Assembly: GCF_014196295.1 (NCBI RefSeq) | Contig: NZ_JACIDK010000008.1 | Coordinates: 1-64,000 of the forward strand | Length of the DNA stretch: 64,000 nt | Reading direction: 5' to 3' | DNA from: Phenylobacterium haematophilum | GTDB lineage: Bacteria; Pseudomonadota; Alphaproteobacteria; Caulobacterales; Caulobacteraceae | Shown: positions 38,348 to 47,639 of the stretch, piece by piece | How the letters are laid out: every line of letters starts with the position of its first letter | Numbering within the stretch: the stretch's first letter is position 1 | Notes under the pieces: model-generated | What the model was told of the DNA's origin: nothing | What the model saw: only the letters and a program-made list of their open reading frames with translations | Database searches by the model: none | Made by a program: the position numbers and the translations under genes

Positions 38348-38803
38348 ATGGGCGAGTTTGCACGGGATGGCGGGTGTCGCTGCGGCCAGGTGCGGTTCCG
38401 GATCTGCGCGCCGCCGCTGATCACCATGGCTTGCCACTGCACCGGCTGTCAGAAGATGACGGGCAGCGCCTTTTCGCTCAGCGTGCTGACGCCGTCCGCC
38501 GGTTTCGTCGTGACCGAGGGGGAGCCGGTGCTCGGCGGCTTGCACGGCCCGACCCGGCATTTCTTCTGTCCGCACTGCAAGAGCTGGATCTTCACGCGTC
38601 CCGACGGCGCTGAGCATCTGGTCAACGTTCGCACGACCTTGCTGGACGATCCGAGGGATCTGGATCCCTACATGGAGACCATGACCGCCGAAAAGCTGCG
38701 CTGGGCGGTGACGCCGGCGGTCGAAAGCTTCGACGGCTTCCCACCAGTCGAGGCCTATGGCCCGATGATGGCGGCGTTCGCCGCGCGGCGCGCCGCTGGC
38801 TGA
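38348..38803 (+). CDS. GFA family protein (CENP-V/glutathione-dependent formaldehyde-activating fold)
   Basis: A 151-residue zinc protein. The Cys motifs CRCGQVRF (C10, C12), CHCTGCQK (C29, C31, C34) and FFCPHCKSW form the Mss4-like zinc sites of the Gfa family. True substrate unknown, since most members are not proven formaldehyde-activating enzymes. GCGGGAGC precedes the ATG. It converges on the methyltransferase gene 7 bp away. Confidence 0.9.
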   Translation: MGEFARDGGCRCGQVRFRICAPPLITMACHCTGCQKMTGSAFSLSVLTPSAGFVVTEGEPVLGGLHGPTRHFFCPHCKSWIFTRPDGAEHLVNVRTTLLDDPRDLDPYMETMTAEKLRWAVTPAVESFDGFPPVEAYGPMMAAFAARRAAG

Positions 38804-38810
38804 GGCAAGG

Positions 38811-39830
38811 CTACTTCGTCCCAATCACCATAGAATCCGGCCCGGCCAGCGGCTGTACCCTAGTCTCCCGAAAGCCAGCCTCCTTCATCCAGCCGATGCA
38901 GTCGGCGCCGGTGTAGTCGAACCCTCCGTTGGTCTCGATCAGCATGTTGAGGCTCATAAGCAAGCCAAAGGCGTTCTGCCGCCGCTCGTCGTCGATGATG
39001 GCGTCATAGACGATCAGCCGTCCCCCTTCGGGAAGCGCGGCGTAGGCCTTAGCCAACAGCATACGCTTCTGCTCAAGGTCCCAATCGTGAAGGATGTGGC
39101 CCATGATGATTACGTCGGCCGACGGGAGAGGGCCGGCAAAGAAGTCGCCAGCCGCAAAACGCACCCGGTCAGAGAGCGCCTTCTCCTTTACGTAGGCCTC
39201 GAACACCGGCTGCACGACAGCCAGATCGAAGCCAACCGCCTCCAGGTGTGGATGCGCCTGGGCGATGGCGACCGTCGCCCCGCCCTGCGCGCAGCCGACG
39301 TCCACGAACGACGTGACTTCATTCCAGGGAAACAGCGCCGCCATGGCCTGGGCGGCCGGCAGGCTGACGCCTGTCATGCCGCGCAGGAAGCTCTCCAGGA
39401 TCACCGGATCGGCGTAGATGACGCCGAACAGGTCTTCGCCTCCATCTTTGGCTTCGTTCTGCGGCAGTCCCGTACGCAACGCCTCCGTCAGTCCGTCCCA
39501 GAACCGGTAGAGCCGCTTGTTGGCCATCTCCAGGATGCCGCCGATATAGGTCGGCTTGGCCTTATCGAGGAATAGCGTGCTCTCGGGCGTGTTGGCATAG
39601 ACGCGGCCGTCTCGGGCCAGCATGCCCAGCGCCACCAGGGCGTCGAAGAAGTCGCGAGCGGATCGCGGATGCAGGGCTAGCCGGGAGGTCAGCGCTTCCA
39701 GGTCTAGCGGGCCCTTGCTCAACTCGGTGAACACCCCGAGTTCGACGGCGCTGAGCAGGGTCTTTGAGCCCCAGAAACCCCAGCCCAACTGCATGATCGT
39801 CTCAGGGGTAATCGGGCGCGCGTCGTTCAT
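38811..39830 (-). CDS. SAM-dependent O-methyltransferase (ASMT/CrtF-like)
   Basis: A 339-residue small-molecule O-methyltransferase. The N-terminal winged-helix dimerisation domain (about 1-110) has [14 protein letters not shown] and [18 protein letters not shown]. The SAM motif is [16 protein letters not shown]. The catalytic histidine lies in [16 protein letters not shown]. Substrate (an aromatic or polyketide hydroxyl in most members) cannot be read. No biosynthetic partners are adjacent. Confidence 0.9.
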   Translation of the reverse strand: MNDARPITPETIMQLGWGFWGSKTLLSAVELGVFTELSKGPLDLEALTSRLALHPRSARDFFDALVALGMLARDGRVYANTPESTLFLDKAKPTYIGGILEMANKRLYRFWDGLTEALRTGLPQNEAKDGGEDLFGVIYADPVILESFLRGMTGVSLPAAQAMAALFPWNEVTSFVDVGCAQGGATVAIAQAHPHLEAVGFDLAVVQPVFEAYVKEKALSDRVRFAAGDFFAGPLPSADVIIMGHILHDWDLEQKRMLLAKAYAALPEGGRLIVYDAIIDDERRQNAFGLLMSLNMLIETNGGFDYTGADCIGWMKEAGFRETRVQPLAGPDSMVIGTK

Positions 39831-40181
39831 GCCTAGCCTCCCTGGCCAGCCCCGCCCAGAGCGGACGGTCCGCCCGGCGACGCGAGCTCGTCAAGAGCCG
39901 ATCGACGAGTGTGTTCGGCGGACCGTTGCAGAATGGTCACGTGACCGAGCGTCGTCCAGACGGAGGGGGCGCACGGACCGCCTTCACCGATCCGCGCTCT
40001 TGGGGAACCTCCGACGGTCATGGCCGAGGGATCACTCCGCCCGACAGCATGATCCGCAACTCCCCGACCCTGCGACGGGAAGCGTGTGGCCGGGTCACCG
40101 ATCCTTGGGAGCAACCCAAAGCGCCTGCGCAGACTGAAGGTGGCTGGCGAGCCCCGCAGCTTCCCGTGCCCTAGGCAGCGA
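39831..40181. other. 351-bp intergenic region, no gene seen
   Basis: Between the O-methyltransferase start and the convergently placed end of the DUF1801 gene. Open frames here lack coding character and family resemblance. I see no tRNA, strong terminator or repeat. It presumably contains the methyltransferase promoter and the 3' end of the DUF1801 transcript. Confidence 0.5.
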
Positions 40182-40601
40182 CTAGGGGGTCCAACCGGGC
40201 AGGGCGGCGGCCTGCCGAAGCCAATCGCTCATCTGCGTCTCGTCCAGTTGATCGCCCTCATATATGTCGATCCATCGCGACTGGCCGCTCTTCGGCGTTC
40301 CGCCGGGCGGGATCGGCGCCAGCGACAGCCCCTCGAAGAAAGTCACCTTTACGTACTTCGTCAGCACGTGGAACGACATGAACCAGCCGCCGTCGCGGGA
40401 TCCATAGAATGGAGAGTTCCAGCGTACGGCCTTTCGCGCCGTTGGTACGTTCCGCATGACGAGATCGTCGAGCCGACGGCCAAGATCGCTCTTCCAGCCC
40501 GGCATGGCGGCAATGTAGGCCTGTACCGGGGCGTCGCCGTCGCCCTTCGGGATTTGAGGGTTTCCGCCAGACAGCAGCTTCGGAGCCTCAGACTGGGTCA
40601 C
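40182..40601 (-). CDS. DUF1801 domain protein
   Basis: A 139-residue protein of the DUF1801 (YdhG-like) fold. The conserved core is RRLDDLVMRNVPTARKAVRWNSPFYGSRDGGWFMSF, with VKVTFFEGLSL following. Function unknown. Last gene of the leftward arsR-SRPBCC-membrane-DUF1801 operon. In this direction its ATG overlaps the stop of the preceding small membrane gene by 4 nt. Confidence 0.88.
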   Translation of the reverse strand: MTQSEAPKLLSGGNPQIPKGDGDAPVQAYIAAMPGWKSDLGRRLDDLVMRNVPTARKAVRWNSPFYGSRDGGWFMSFHVLTKYVKVTFFEGLSLAPIPPGGTPKSGQSRWIDIYEGDQLDETQMSDWLRQAAALPGWTP

Positions 40602-40825
40602 AGCGCCCTCCTGGTGTCCCGCATCGCACGCCGCTTAGCCGCGTAGGGCGCAACGAAGAGATAGAGCCCAGTGGGCAGCAGCAGGGCGAGCGGCGCCAGC
40701 GCGAGAAGGCCGATCCAGGTCGCAGAAGACTGCTGCAGCATGGCGACCACATTGAGGATGACGGCCGCCGTGAAGGCGAGCGACACCCACCGGTGCGTCG
40801 TACGGATCCACTTGTTCCAGTTCAT
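40598..40825 (-). CDS. Small two-helix membrane protein
   Basis: A 75-residue protein starting MNWNKWIRTTHRWVSLAFT. It has two hydrophobic segments (about 13-32 and 36-60) and a basic C-terminus (PYAAKRRAMRDTRRA). Not assigned to a named family with certainty. Start at 40825 lies 17 bp after the SRPBCC stop with GGAGG (CAAGGAGGCG) upstream. The longer frame to 41146 is shadow of the SRPBCC gene. Confidence 0.75.
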   Translation of the reverse strand: MNWNKWIRTTHRWVSLAFTAAVILNVVAMLQQSSATWIGLLALAPLALLLPTGLYLFVAPYAAKRRAMRDTRRAL

Positions 40826-40842
40826 ACGCGCCTCCTTGAGTT

Positions 40843-41253
40843 TCAATCGGCTCGCGCGAGCACGTCTTCCAGGGCTGCGAAGAACCGCGGCCAGCCGGAG
40901 GTCGCGCCACGGAACGCCATTTCCTGATCGGGGCCGAAGCCCGACTGCTCCATGCGCAGCCGTGTTCCGGCGTCGGTCGGCGTCAGCGTCCAGGTGACGA
41001 CGCTTTCCAGGCCCATCCCGGCCCAGGTGTAGGAGAGCGAGGTCGGTGGTTCGATCTCCAGCACCTTGCAATTCACTGCGCCCCACTCGGCGTTCAGGCT
41101 GAAGGCGTGACCGACCAACGGCTTGAAGTCGTTCTTCATCAGCCACTCGGCGATCAGGTGGGGCTGGGTCAGGGCGCGCCAGATCTTCTCGGGCGCAAAC
41201 GGCATCTCGCGTTCGACGACGACGGTGCGGGCTTGGGGCGCGGTGGCGCTCAC
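40843..41253 (-). CDS. SRPBCC/AHSA1 domain protein
   Basis: A 136-residue START-like lipid/ligand-binding fold. Motifs are VEREMPFAPEKIWRALTQPHLIAEWLM near the N-terminus and GWPRFFAALEDVLA at the end. Such proteins regularly follow ArsR genes of this subfamily, as here. The GTG start overlaps the arsR stop by 4 nt (GTGA). Ligand unknown. Confidence 0.9.
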   Translation of the reverse strand: MSATAPQARTVVVEREMPFAPEKIWRALTQPHLIAEWLMKNDFKPLVGHAFSLNAEWGAVNCKVLEIEPPTSLSYTWAGMGLESVVTWTLTPTDAGTRLRMEQSGFGPDQEMAFRGATSGWPRFFAALEDVLARAD

Positions 41254-41573
41254 TGGTCCATCCTCCTGAGCAGGTCTTCGAGTTGATCGAACCGACGTTC
41301 CCAGAACTCGTTCATCTGCCGGGTCCAATCGATCAGCGGCGCGAGAGCCTCAGTCTGCGCGCGATAATGCGTCTGGCGGCCTTCCGGGCGGTCGCGCACA
41401 AGCCCGGCCAGCTTCAAGGCCGCCAGATGCTTGGAGACCGCGGGCTGCGAGACGCCGGCCTGGGCGGTCAGCGCTCCCACCGTCTGTTCGCCGTCACGGC
41501 AAAGCCGCTCGAAGATCGCGCGGCGGGTCGGATCGGCCAAAGTTCTAAAGATCAGGTCCGGGGCGTTGGGCAT
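41250..41573 (-). CDS. ArsR-family transcriptional regulator
   Basis: A 107-residue winged-helix repressor: LIFRTLADPTRRAIFERLCRDGEQTVGALTAQAGVSQPAVSKHLAALKLAGLV. No metal-binding Cys cluster is visible, so it belongs to the metal-independent ArsR group usually paired with SRPBCC proteins. First gene of a four-gene leftward operon. AT-rich inverted repeats lie just upstream and probably serve as its operator. ATG at 41573 is preferred to a TTG two codons earlier. Confidence 0.92.
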   Translation of the reverse strand: MPNAPDLIFRTLADPTRRAIFERLCRDGEQTVGALTAQAGVSQPAVSKHLAALKLAGLVRDRPEGRQTHYRAQTEALAPLIDWTRQMNEFWERRFDQLEDLLRRMDQ

Positions 41574-41582
41574 TCTCAATTC

Positions 41583-41624
41583 ATAACCGTTTGGATATGA
41601 ATTAATACATAACTGTTCGGTTAT
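41583..41624. promoter_or_regulatory. ArsR operator/promoter region
   Basis: ATAAC-TGTTCG-GTTAT (41609-41624) is an inverted repeat with 5-bp arms. A related, degenerate copy (ATAACCGTTTGGATAT) starts at 41583. Both lie within 55 bp upstream of arsR in a notably AT-rich stretch, the normal place for ArsR autoregulation. Confidence 0.55.
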
Positions 41625-41641
41625 ATGTTCGTCAAGCCCGG

Positions 41642-41990
41642 CTACGGGAAGGTCGCTTCGGCCAGCTCACCACCGCCGCCTGCAATGCGATGATCATTGT
41701 AGCTGTGGTCGGTGGTGAAGCGGACGCGCGTCGGTTTCGGACCGCCAGCCGCCTCTATGGCGTCGACTTTTTCGCTGTGGGAAAGATGGCGCAGCCAAGT
41801 CACGGCGGCGCGCGCATCCTCGATCATATTGCTGAAGCTGAACTGGCCGGGGGCACCCAGGTGCCCCGATAGTGGTGGCCAGGACGTTCCAGCCGGCGTG
41901 CTGGATCGATTGCTCCAGGTCGAGATTTAGTTCGGTTCCCGGAGATCCCCTGCAGCAACAGGTGCGGGAGGTCCTTGTCGGACACCGAGT
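41642..41990 (-). pseudogene. Decayed alpha/beta-hydrolase remnant
   Basis: Leftward fragments in three frames fit one gene. DLPHLLLQGISGN is followed after a shift by LDLEQSIQHAGWNVLATT, then YRGTW, then GQFSFSNMIEDARAAVTWLRHL, ending with TTDHSYNDHRIA near the C-terminus. The order matches a serine-hydrolase fold with the YRG-x-WG and terminal DH motifs. The nucleophile region is missing, so there is a large internal deletion as well as two or three frameshifts. Non-functional relic. The family is inferred from motif order. Confidence 0.65.
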
Positions 41991-42031
41991 CGGGTCAAGA
42001 CTGCGGGCGTCGATGCTCGGGTGTCACCGGC

Positions 42032-42502
42032 TCACACCGGCATGGCGGTGGTGTACTTCACCTGGCTGAGCGCAAAGTGCGAAGCGGCGGTGGCGACGTT
42101 CGGATGGTTTAGGACCACGCCCATCAGGAATCTCTCGTAGCCGGCGACGTCCGCGACGACCACGCGCATCAGATAGTCCCACTCGCCGGACATCGAGTGG
42201 CATTCCATGATCTCCGGACGGGCGCGCAGGAAGGCCTCGAACTCCTGGCGCTGGGCCGTCGCGTGCGACTTCATCCGCAGCTGACACATGACGTTGACCC
42301 CGCGGCCGACGCGCTCGGCGTCGACGAGGCGCACGTTCTCTCGCAGGACGCCGGCGGTCTCCAGCGCCTTGATCCGCCGCCAGCAGGAGGCCGGCGAGGC
42401 GCCGACCTGCTCAGCGAGCGCGGCATGACTCTGGGAGGCGTCGGCCTGCAGCGCACGAAGCAGCTTCCGGTCGATCTCGTCAAGTTGATGTATTTCTTTC
42501 AT
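42032..42502 (-). CDS. Lrp/AsnC-family transcriptional regulator
   Basis: A 156-residue regulator. It opens MKEIHQLDEIDRKLLRALQADASQSHAALAEQVGASPASCWRRIKALE (AsnC helix-turn-helix) and ends in a RAM ligand domain (MECHSMSGEWDYLMRVVVADVAGYERF). It is divergent from the aromatic aminotransferase-HPPD genes with a 114-bp shared region, so it is likely the tyrosine/phenylalanine-responsive controller. ATG at 42502 preferred over upstream in-frame start at 42571. Confidence 0.93.
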   Translation of the reverse strand: MKEIHQLDEIDRKLLRALQADASQSHAALAEQVGASPASCWRRIKALETAGVLRENVRLVDAERVGRGVNVMCQLRMKSHATAQRQEFEAFLRARPEIMECHSMSGEWDYLMRVVVADVAGYERFLMGVVLNHPNVATAASHFALSQVKYTTAMPV

Positions 42503-42616
42503 GCTGACGCCGTGCAGTGAAATGTACCACCACAAGATCGTCAAAACGCCGCGAGATTGAAAGCCATTCATCGCGGCGCGCGCGTAACTTTCTTCTCAGA
42601 TCGAGGAGGAAGCTGC

Positions 42617-43816
42617 ATGACCGACGTGATCGCCCCGCCGCGCTCGCTGTTCGCCGGCCTTGAGGCCCAGGCGCCCGATCCGCTGCTGTCTCTCATCGCG
42701 CTCTACAAGAACGACCCGCGGGCCCATAAGCTCGACCTGGGCGTCGGCGTCTATCGCGACGCGGCGGGAGACACCCCGGTGTTCGGCGCCGTGAAGGCCG
42801 CCGAGCAGATCCTGCTGCAAACCCAACCGACCAAGGCCTATCTCGGTCCGGAAGGCGACTTCGGCTTCCTCGAAGCTATTGCCCCGGTGGCGTTCGGAAA
42901 CGGGGCGGCCGGCGAGGGGCTGTTCGCGGTCCAGACCCCAGGCGGCACCGGCGCCCTGCGCCTGGCGGCCGAGCTCGCCAACGCCGGGACGCCCGGCGCA
43001 CGCATCTGGATGGGCACGCCGTCGTGGCCGATCCACGCGCCAATCTTCCGGCAGGCGGGCATGGTCGTGGAGACCTTCCGCTACTTCGACGCCGTGACCC
43101 AGCGGATCTGCTTCGACGAGATGATGGCCGCCCTGGCCAAGGTCGAGGCTGGCGATCTCGTGCTGCTGCACGGCGCTTGCCACAATCCGACCGGCGCTGA
43201 CCTTTCGCTCGACCAGTGGGCGCAGGTCGCTGCGCTGATGAACGCCCGCGGCGCTGTTCCGCTGATCGATCTGGCCTATCAGGGCCTGGGCGCGGGCCTC
43301 GACGAGGACGCCGCCGGCATGCGTCTGGTCATGGAGACGAGCGAGACCGCAATCGTCGCCTTTTCCTGCGACAAGAACTTCGGCCTCTATCGTGAGCGCA
43401 CCGGCGCCCTGTTCATCCGCGCCCGCGGCCATGAAGAGCTGGTCCGGTCGAACATCCTGCAACTGGCCCGCTGCGCCTGGTCGATGCCGCCGGATCACGG
43501 CGCGGCCGCGGTGCGGGTGATCCTCGAGGATCCTTCGCTCACCGGCCAGTGGCGGGCCGAACTGGACGACATGCGTAGGCGTTTGAACGAAGTGCGCGCG
43601 GCGCTGGCCGACGCCGACCCGCGCCTGGAGCCGCTGCGCGATCAGCACGGCCTGTTCGCCCTGCTGCCGCTGAGCCCCGCCCAGGTCGAGGCGATGCGCC
43701 GCGACCACGCCGTCTACATGGCCGGTTCCGGCCGCATCAACATCGCCGGTCTCAGGGCCGACACTATCCAGCCATTCGTGCAGGCCTTGACCGCCTGCCT
43801 CAAGGGAGACGCCTGA
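42617..43816 (+). CDS. tyrB: Aromatic amino acid aminotransferase (class I, PLP)
   Basis: Transaminates tyrosine to 4-hydroxyphenylpyruvate (and phenylalanine to phenylpyruvate), first step of the cluster. The 399-residue class Ia fold shows LGVGVYRD, KAYLGPEGDFGF, HNPTGADLS and the PLP lysine K253 in SCDKNFGLYRERTGAL. The usual SxSK is SCDK here. GAGGAGGA precedes the ATG at 42617. HPPD follows after a single base, so the two are co-translated. Confidence 0.92.
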   Translation: MTDVIAPPRSLFAGLEAQAPDPLLSLIALYKNDPRAHKLDLGVGVYRDAAGDTPVFGAVKAAEQILLQTQPTKAYLGPEGDFGFLEAIAPVAFGNGAAGEGLFAVQTPGGTGALRLAAELANAGTPGARIWMGTPSWPIHAPIFRQAGMVVETFRYFDAVTQRICFDEMMAALAKVEAGDLVLLHGACHNPTGADLSLDQWAQVAALMNARGAVPLIDLAYQGLGAGLDEDAAGMRLVMETSETAIVAFSCDKNFGLYRERTGALFIRARGHEELVRSNILQLARCAWSMPPDHGAAAVRVILEDPSLTGQWRAELDDMRRRLNEVRAALADADPRLEPLRDQHGLFALLPLSPAQVEAMRRDHAVYMAGSGRINIAGLRADTIQPFVQALTACLKGDA

Positions 43817-43817
43817 C

Positions 43818-44888
43818 ATGACCGTGACCCCGGAAAACCCGATCGGCCTCGACGGCTTCGAATTCGTCGAGTTCACGAGCCCTGACCCGGCTAAGATGGC
43901 CGCGCTGATCGAACAGCTCGGCTTCACCGCTTATTCCAAGCATCCGACAAAGGCGATTGTCCGCTACAAGCAGGGCCGCACCAACCTGCTGGTCAACCAG
44001 GAGCCGACCGGTCAGGCTGCCGACTTCCGCGCCGCGCACGGTCCGTCGGCCAATGGGATGGCTTTCCGCGTAGCCGACGCCAAGGCGGCCTACGAACTGG
44101 CGGTCTCGCGCGGCGCCAGGCCGGCTGACGCTGCAGCCTCGGCCCTGAGCGACGCCTACGTTCTGGAAGGCATCGGCGGCTCGCTGCTCTATCTGGTCGA
44201 CCGCTTCGGCGACAAAGGTACGATCTACGATGCCTGGGAGCAGATCCCCGGCGCCGCCGAGGCTGAGGCCAAGAACGCCGTCGGCCTCGACCTGCTCGAC
44301 CACCTGACCCACAACGTCAAGCGTGGCCAGATGCGCACCTGGTCGACCTTCTACAACCAGATCTTCGGCTTCGAAGAGCAGAAGTATTTCGACATCAAGG
44401 GCCAGGCGACCGGTCTGTTCAGCCAAGCGATGATCGCGCCCGACAAGGCGATCCGCATTCCACTGAACGAGAGCCAGGACGACAAGTCCCAGATCGAAGA
44501 ATTCATCCGCGAGTACAATGGCGAGGGCATTCAGCACCTGGCCTTCACGACGGACAACATCTTCGAGACGGTCGAGGCGTTGCGCGCCCGCGGCGTGAAG
44601 CTGCAGGACACCATCGAGACCTACTACGAGCTGGTCGACAAGCGCGTCCCCGGTCACGGCGAGGACCTTGAGCGGCTGCGCAAGAACCGCATCCTCATCG
44701 ACGGCGCTGTCGGCGACGAGGGCATCCTGCTGCAGATATTCACCGAGAATCTGTTCGGCCCGATCTTCTTCGAGATCATCCAGCGCAAGGGCAACGAAGG
44801 CTTCGGCAACGGCAACTTCCAGGCCCTGTTCGAGTCCATCGAGCTCGACCAGATCCGCCGCGGCGTCATCAAGGTCGACGCGGCCTGA
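43818..44888 (+). CDS. hppD: 4-hydroxyphenylpyruvate dioxygenase
   Basis: Converts 4-hydroxyphenylpyruvate to homogentisate with O2 and Fe(II). The 356-residue protein has two VOC-like halves. The C-terminal half carries the iron site: DHLTHNV, GIQHLAFTTDNIF and LLQIFTENLFGPIFFEIIQRKG with the last Glu ligand. The ending GNFQALFESIELDQIRRGV is diagnostic. It directly follows the aminotransferase. Confidence 0.97.
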   Translation: MTVTPENPIGLDGFEFVEFTSPDPAKMAALIEQLGFTAYSKHPTKAIVRYKQGRTNLLVNQEPTGQAADFRAAHGPSANGMAFRVADAKAAYELAVSRGARPADAAASALSDAYVLEGIGGSLLYLVDRFGDKGTIYDAWEQIPGAAEAEAKNAVGLDLLDHLTHNVKRGQMRTWSTFYNQIFGFEEQKYFDIKGQATGLFSQAMIAPDKAIRIPLNESQDDKSQIEEFIREYNGEGIQHLAFTTDNIFETVEALRARGVKLQDTIETYYELVDKRVPGHGEDLERLRKNRILIDGAVGDEGILLQIFTENLFGPIFFEIIQRKGNEGFGNGNFQALFESIELDQIRRGVIKVDAA

Positions 44889-44900
44889 GTTGCACTTGGC

Positions 44901-45020
44901 CCCTTCTCCCCTTGGGAGAAGGCGGCCCCGCGCAGCGGGGTCGGATGCGGGGATTGCCCGCCCGTCCGCCCCTCATCCGTCGGGCCTCGCCCGCCACCTT
45001 CTCCCTTGAGGGGAGAAGGG
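44901..45020. repeat. Intergenic palindromic repeat element (~120 bp)
   Basis: Outer arms CCCTTCTCCCC (44901-44911) and GGGGAGAAGGG (45010-45020) are perfect inverted copies. Each end also folds on itself: CCTTCTCCC/GGGAGAAGG at 44902-44922, and CCTTCTCCC/GGGGAGAAGG at 44997-45019. The interior has CCGCGCAGCGGGG and a GGATG/CATCC pair. This looks like a dispersed REP/RUP-type element of proteobacterial genomes, sitting between hppD and hmgA and able to act as a terminator or attenuator. Confidence 0.8.
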
Positions 45021-45051
45021 TACAGTCTGCGGTTAGGATAGGGATGGGACT

Positions 45052-46347
45052 ATGCCGCTGAACTACATGTCCGGCTTCGGAAACAGCTTCGCGACCGAGG
45101 CGGTGGCCGGCGCGCTGCCGGTCGGCCAGAACTCGCCGCAGCAGACGCCGTTCCGCCTGTTCGCCGAACAGCTCTCGGGCAGCGCCTTCACAGCGCCGCG
45201 GCACGAGAACAAGCGCTCCTGGCTCTACCGCCTGCGCCCCACCGCCAGCCATGCGCCGTTCAACCCCTACGACGGCGGCAAGCTGCTGCGCTCGGGCCCG
45301 TTCGACGAAGTCCCGCCCAGCCCCAACCGCCTGCGCTGGGATCCGCTGCCTATCCCGGCCGAGCCGACCGACTTCGTCGACGGCTTGGTCACCTACGCTG
45401 GCAACGGCGACGTCGGGACCTTCGCCGGCATCGCCATCCACCTCTACGCCGCCAACCGATCGATGCAGGGGCGGGTGTTCTACGACGCCGACGGCGAGCT
45501 GCTGATCGTGCCGCAGGACGGCGAGCTGCTGATCGCCACCGAACTCGGCCGCCTGGAGCTGAAGCCGGGCGAGATCGCGGTGGTGCCGCGCGGCCTGCGC
45601 TTCCGCGTCGAGCTGACCGGTCCGCAGGCCCGCGGCTATGTCTGCGAGAACTACGGCGCGCCGTTCCGTCTGCCGGAGCTCGGCCCCATCGGCGCCAACG
45701 GCCTGGCCAACGCCCGCGATTTTCTCCACCCCACCGCATGGTTTGAGGATCGCGACGAACCCACGGAAGTCATTCAGAAATTCCAGGGCGCGCTGTGGAC
45801 GACAACGCTCGACCACAGCCCCCTCGACGTCGTCGCCTGGCACGGCACGCTCGCGCCCTGCAAGTACGACCTGGACCGCTTCAACACCATCAACACGGTC
45901 AGCTACGACCACCCCGATCCGTCGATCTTCACGGTCCTGACCTCGCCGTCCGAGATCCCCGGAGTCGCCAACTGCGACTTCGTGATCTTCCCGCCGCGCT
46001 GGATGGTGGCCGAGCACACGTTCCGCCCGCCCTGGTTCCACCGCAACGTGATGAGCGAATTCATGGGCCTCATCCACGGCGCCTATGACGCCAAGGCTGG
46101 CGGCTTCGCGCCCGGCGGCGCCAGCTTGCACAACTGCATGAGCGGCCATGGGCCGGACCGCGAGAGCTACGAGAAGGCGGTCGCCTCTAACCTCGCGCCG
46201 CACAAGATCGAGAACACCATGGCCTTCATGTTCGAGAGCCGATGGGTGATCCGCCCGACCAAGTTCGCAACCGAGACCCCGCTGCACCAGCTCGACTACG
46301 ACGACTGCTGGACCGGCTTTTCCAAGGCGCAAGTTCCCAGCAAATGA
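45052..46347 (+). CDS. hmgA: Homogentisate 1,2-dioxygenase
   Basis: Opens the homogentisate ring to 4-maleylacetoacetate. The 431 residues begin [12 protein letters not shown] and include the iron-site and hexamer motifs [26 protein letters not shown] and [11 protein letters not shown]. The ending [10 protein letters not shown] is typical. It overlaps fahA by 4 nt (ATGA). Confidence 0.97.
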   Translation: MPLNYMSGFGNSFATEAVAGALPVGQNSPQQTPFRLFAEQLSGSAFTAPRHENKRSWLYRLRPTASHAPFNPYDGGKLLRSGPFDEVPPSPNRLRWDPLPIPAEPTDFVDGLVTYAGNGDVGTFAGIAIHLYAANRSMQGRVFYDADGELLIVPQDGELLIATELGRLELKPGEIAVVPRGLRFRVELTGPQARGYVCENYGAPFRLPELGPIGANGLANARDFLHPTAWFEDRDEPTEVIQKFQGALWTTTLDHSPLDVVAWHGTLAPCKYDLDRFNTINTVSYDHPDPSIFTVLTSPSEIPGVANCDFVIFPPRWMVAEHTFRPPWFHRNVMSEFMGLIHGAYDAKAGGFAPGGASLHNCMSGHGPDRESYEKAVASNLAPHKIENTMAFMFESRWVIRPTKFATETPLHQLDYDDCWTGFSKAQVPSK

Positions 46348-47639
46348 TCGACGAGACCCATGACCCGGCGCGTACCAGCTGGGTTTCGAGCGCCAACGGC
46401 CATGCCGACTTTCCAATCCAGAACCTGCCCCTCGGCGTTTTCTCGCCGGGCGGCGGCGCGCCGCGCGGCGGCGTGGCGATCGGCGATCTGATCCTCGACC
46501 TGTCGCTGGCCGCGCGCTCGGCGCTGCTGAGCGGCGAGGCCAAGGCCGCCGCCGAAGCCGGCGCCGGCGCCACGCTCAACCCGCTGCTGGGCCTTGCGCC
46601 CTCGGCTCGCCGCGCGTTGCGTCGGCGGCTGTCGGAACTGCTGGCCCTGGGCGCGCCCGATCGCGCCGAGGTCGAGACCTGGCTCTATCCGGTCTCAGGC
46701 TGCACGTTGCACCTGCCGGCGGCCATCGGCGACTACACCGACTTCTACGCCGGCATCCATCACGCCCTGAATGTCGGCCGCCAGTTCCGGCCCGACAATC
46801 CGCTGCTGCCGAACTACAAGCACGTGCCGATCGGCTATCACGGCCGCGCCTCCTCGATCCGGGTCTCGGGCGCTGCGGTCCGCCGGCCGAGCGGCCAGAA
46901 GAAGGCCCCCGACGCCGAGGCGCCGACCTTCGGGCCGTCCGCGCGGCTCGACCTGGAGCTGGAGCTCGGCGTCTGGATCGGTCAGGGCAACGCGCTGGGC
47001 GAGCCGATCCCGATCGGCGAAGCGTCGTCCCATATCGCCGGCCTCTGCCTGCTCAACGACTGGTCGGCCCGCGACCTCCAGGCCTGGGAATACCAGCCGC
47101 TTGGGCCGTTCCTGGCCAAGAACTTCATGACCACGATTTCGCCCTGGGTCGTGACCAGTGAGGCCCTGGCGCCGTTCCGCATCGCCCAGCCAGCGCGGCC
47201 CGAAGGCGATCCGGCCCCGATGGACTATCTCTTCGGCGACGCCGACCAGGCCTCGGGCGCCTACGCCCTGGACCTCGAAGTCTTCCTGTCGACGGCACAG
47301 ATGCGCGAGCAGCGGATCGCTGCCGTCCGCATCTCGGCCAGCGCCGCCCGTCACCTCTATTGGACGGCGGCTCAGATGGTGACCCATCACACCGTCGGCG
47401 GCTGCGACCTCAATCCCGGCGACCTGCTCGGCACCGGCACCATCTCGACTCCCGACGACACGGGGCTGGGGAGCCTGCTGGAGCTGACGCGGGGCGGCGC
47501 ACAGCCGATCACCCTGCCGAGCGGCGAAACCCGCGCCTTCCTGCAGGACGGCGACGAGCTTTCCATCGCCGGTCACGCCCGGGCCGACGGCTATGTCGCC
47601 ATCGGCTTCGGTCCCTGCACAGGAATGGTCGTCGGGTGA
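46344..47639 (+). CDS. fahA: Fumarylacetoacetase
   Basis: Splits fumarylacetoacetate into fumarate and acetoacetate, last step of tyrosine breakdown. The 431-residue frame has [45 protein letters not shown] and [25 protein letters not shown], the Ca/Mg and catalytic regions of FAH. Start at 46344 overlaps hmgA (ATGA). No maleylacetoacetate isomerase gene follows; the Rieske gene does. Confidence 0.97.
   Translation: MIDETHDPARTSWVSSANGHADFPIQNLPLGVFSPGGGAPRGGVAIGDLILDLSLAARSALLSGEAKAAAEAGAGATLNPLLGLAPSARRALRRRLSELLALGAPDRAEVETWLYPVSGCTLHLPAAIGDYTDFYAGIHHALNVGRQFRPDNPLLPNYKHVPIGYHGRASSIRVSGAAVRRPSGQKKAPDAEAPTFGPSARLDLELELGVWIGQGNALGEPIPIGEASSHIAGLCLLNDWSARDLQAWEYQPLGPFLAKNFMTTISPWVVTSEALAPFRIAQPARPEGDPAPMDYLFGDADQASGAYALDLEVFLSTAQMREQRIAAVRISASAARHLYWTAAQMVTHHTVGGCDLNPGDLLGTGTISTPDDTGLGSLLELTRGGAQPITLPSGETRAFLQDGDELSIAGHARADGYVAIGFGPCTGMVVG

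Noticed and set aside
39831..40181. Small genes or a tRNA in the 351-bp gap
   Set aside because: Open frames look like noise and no cloverleaf with a plausible anticodon and T-loop could be drawn.
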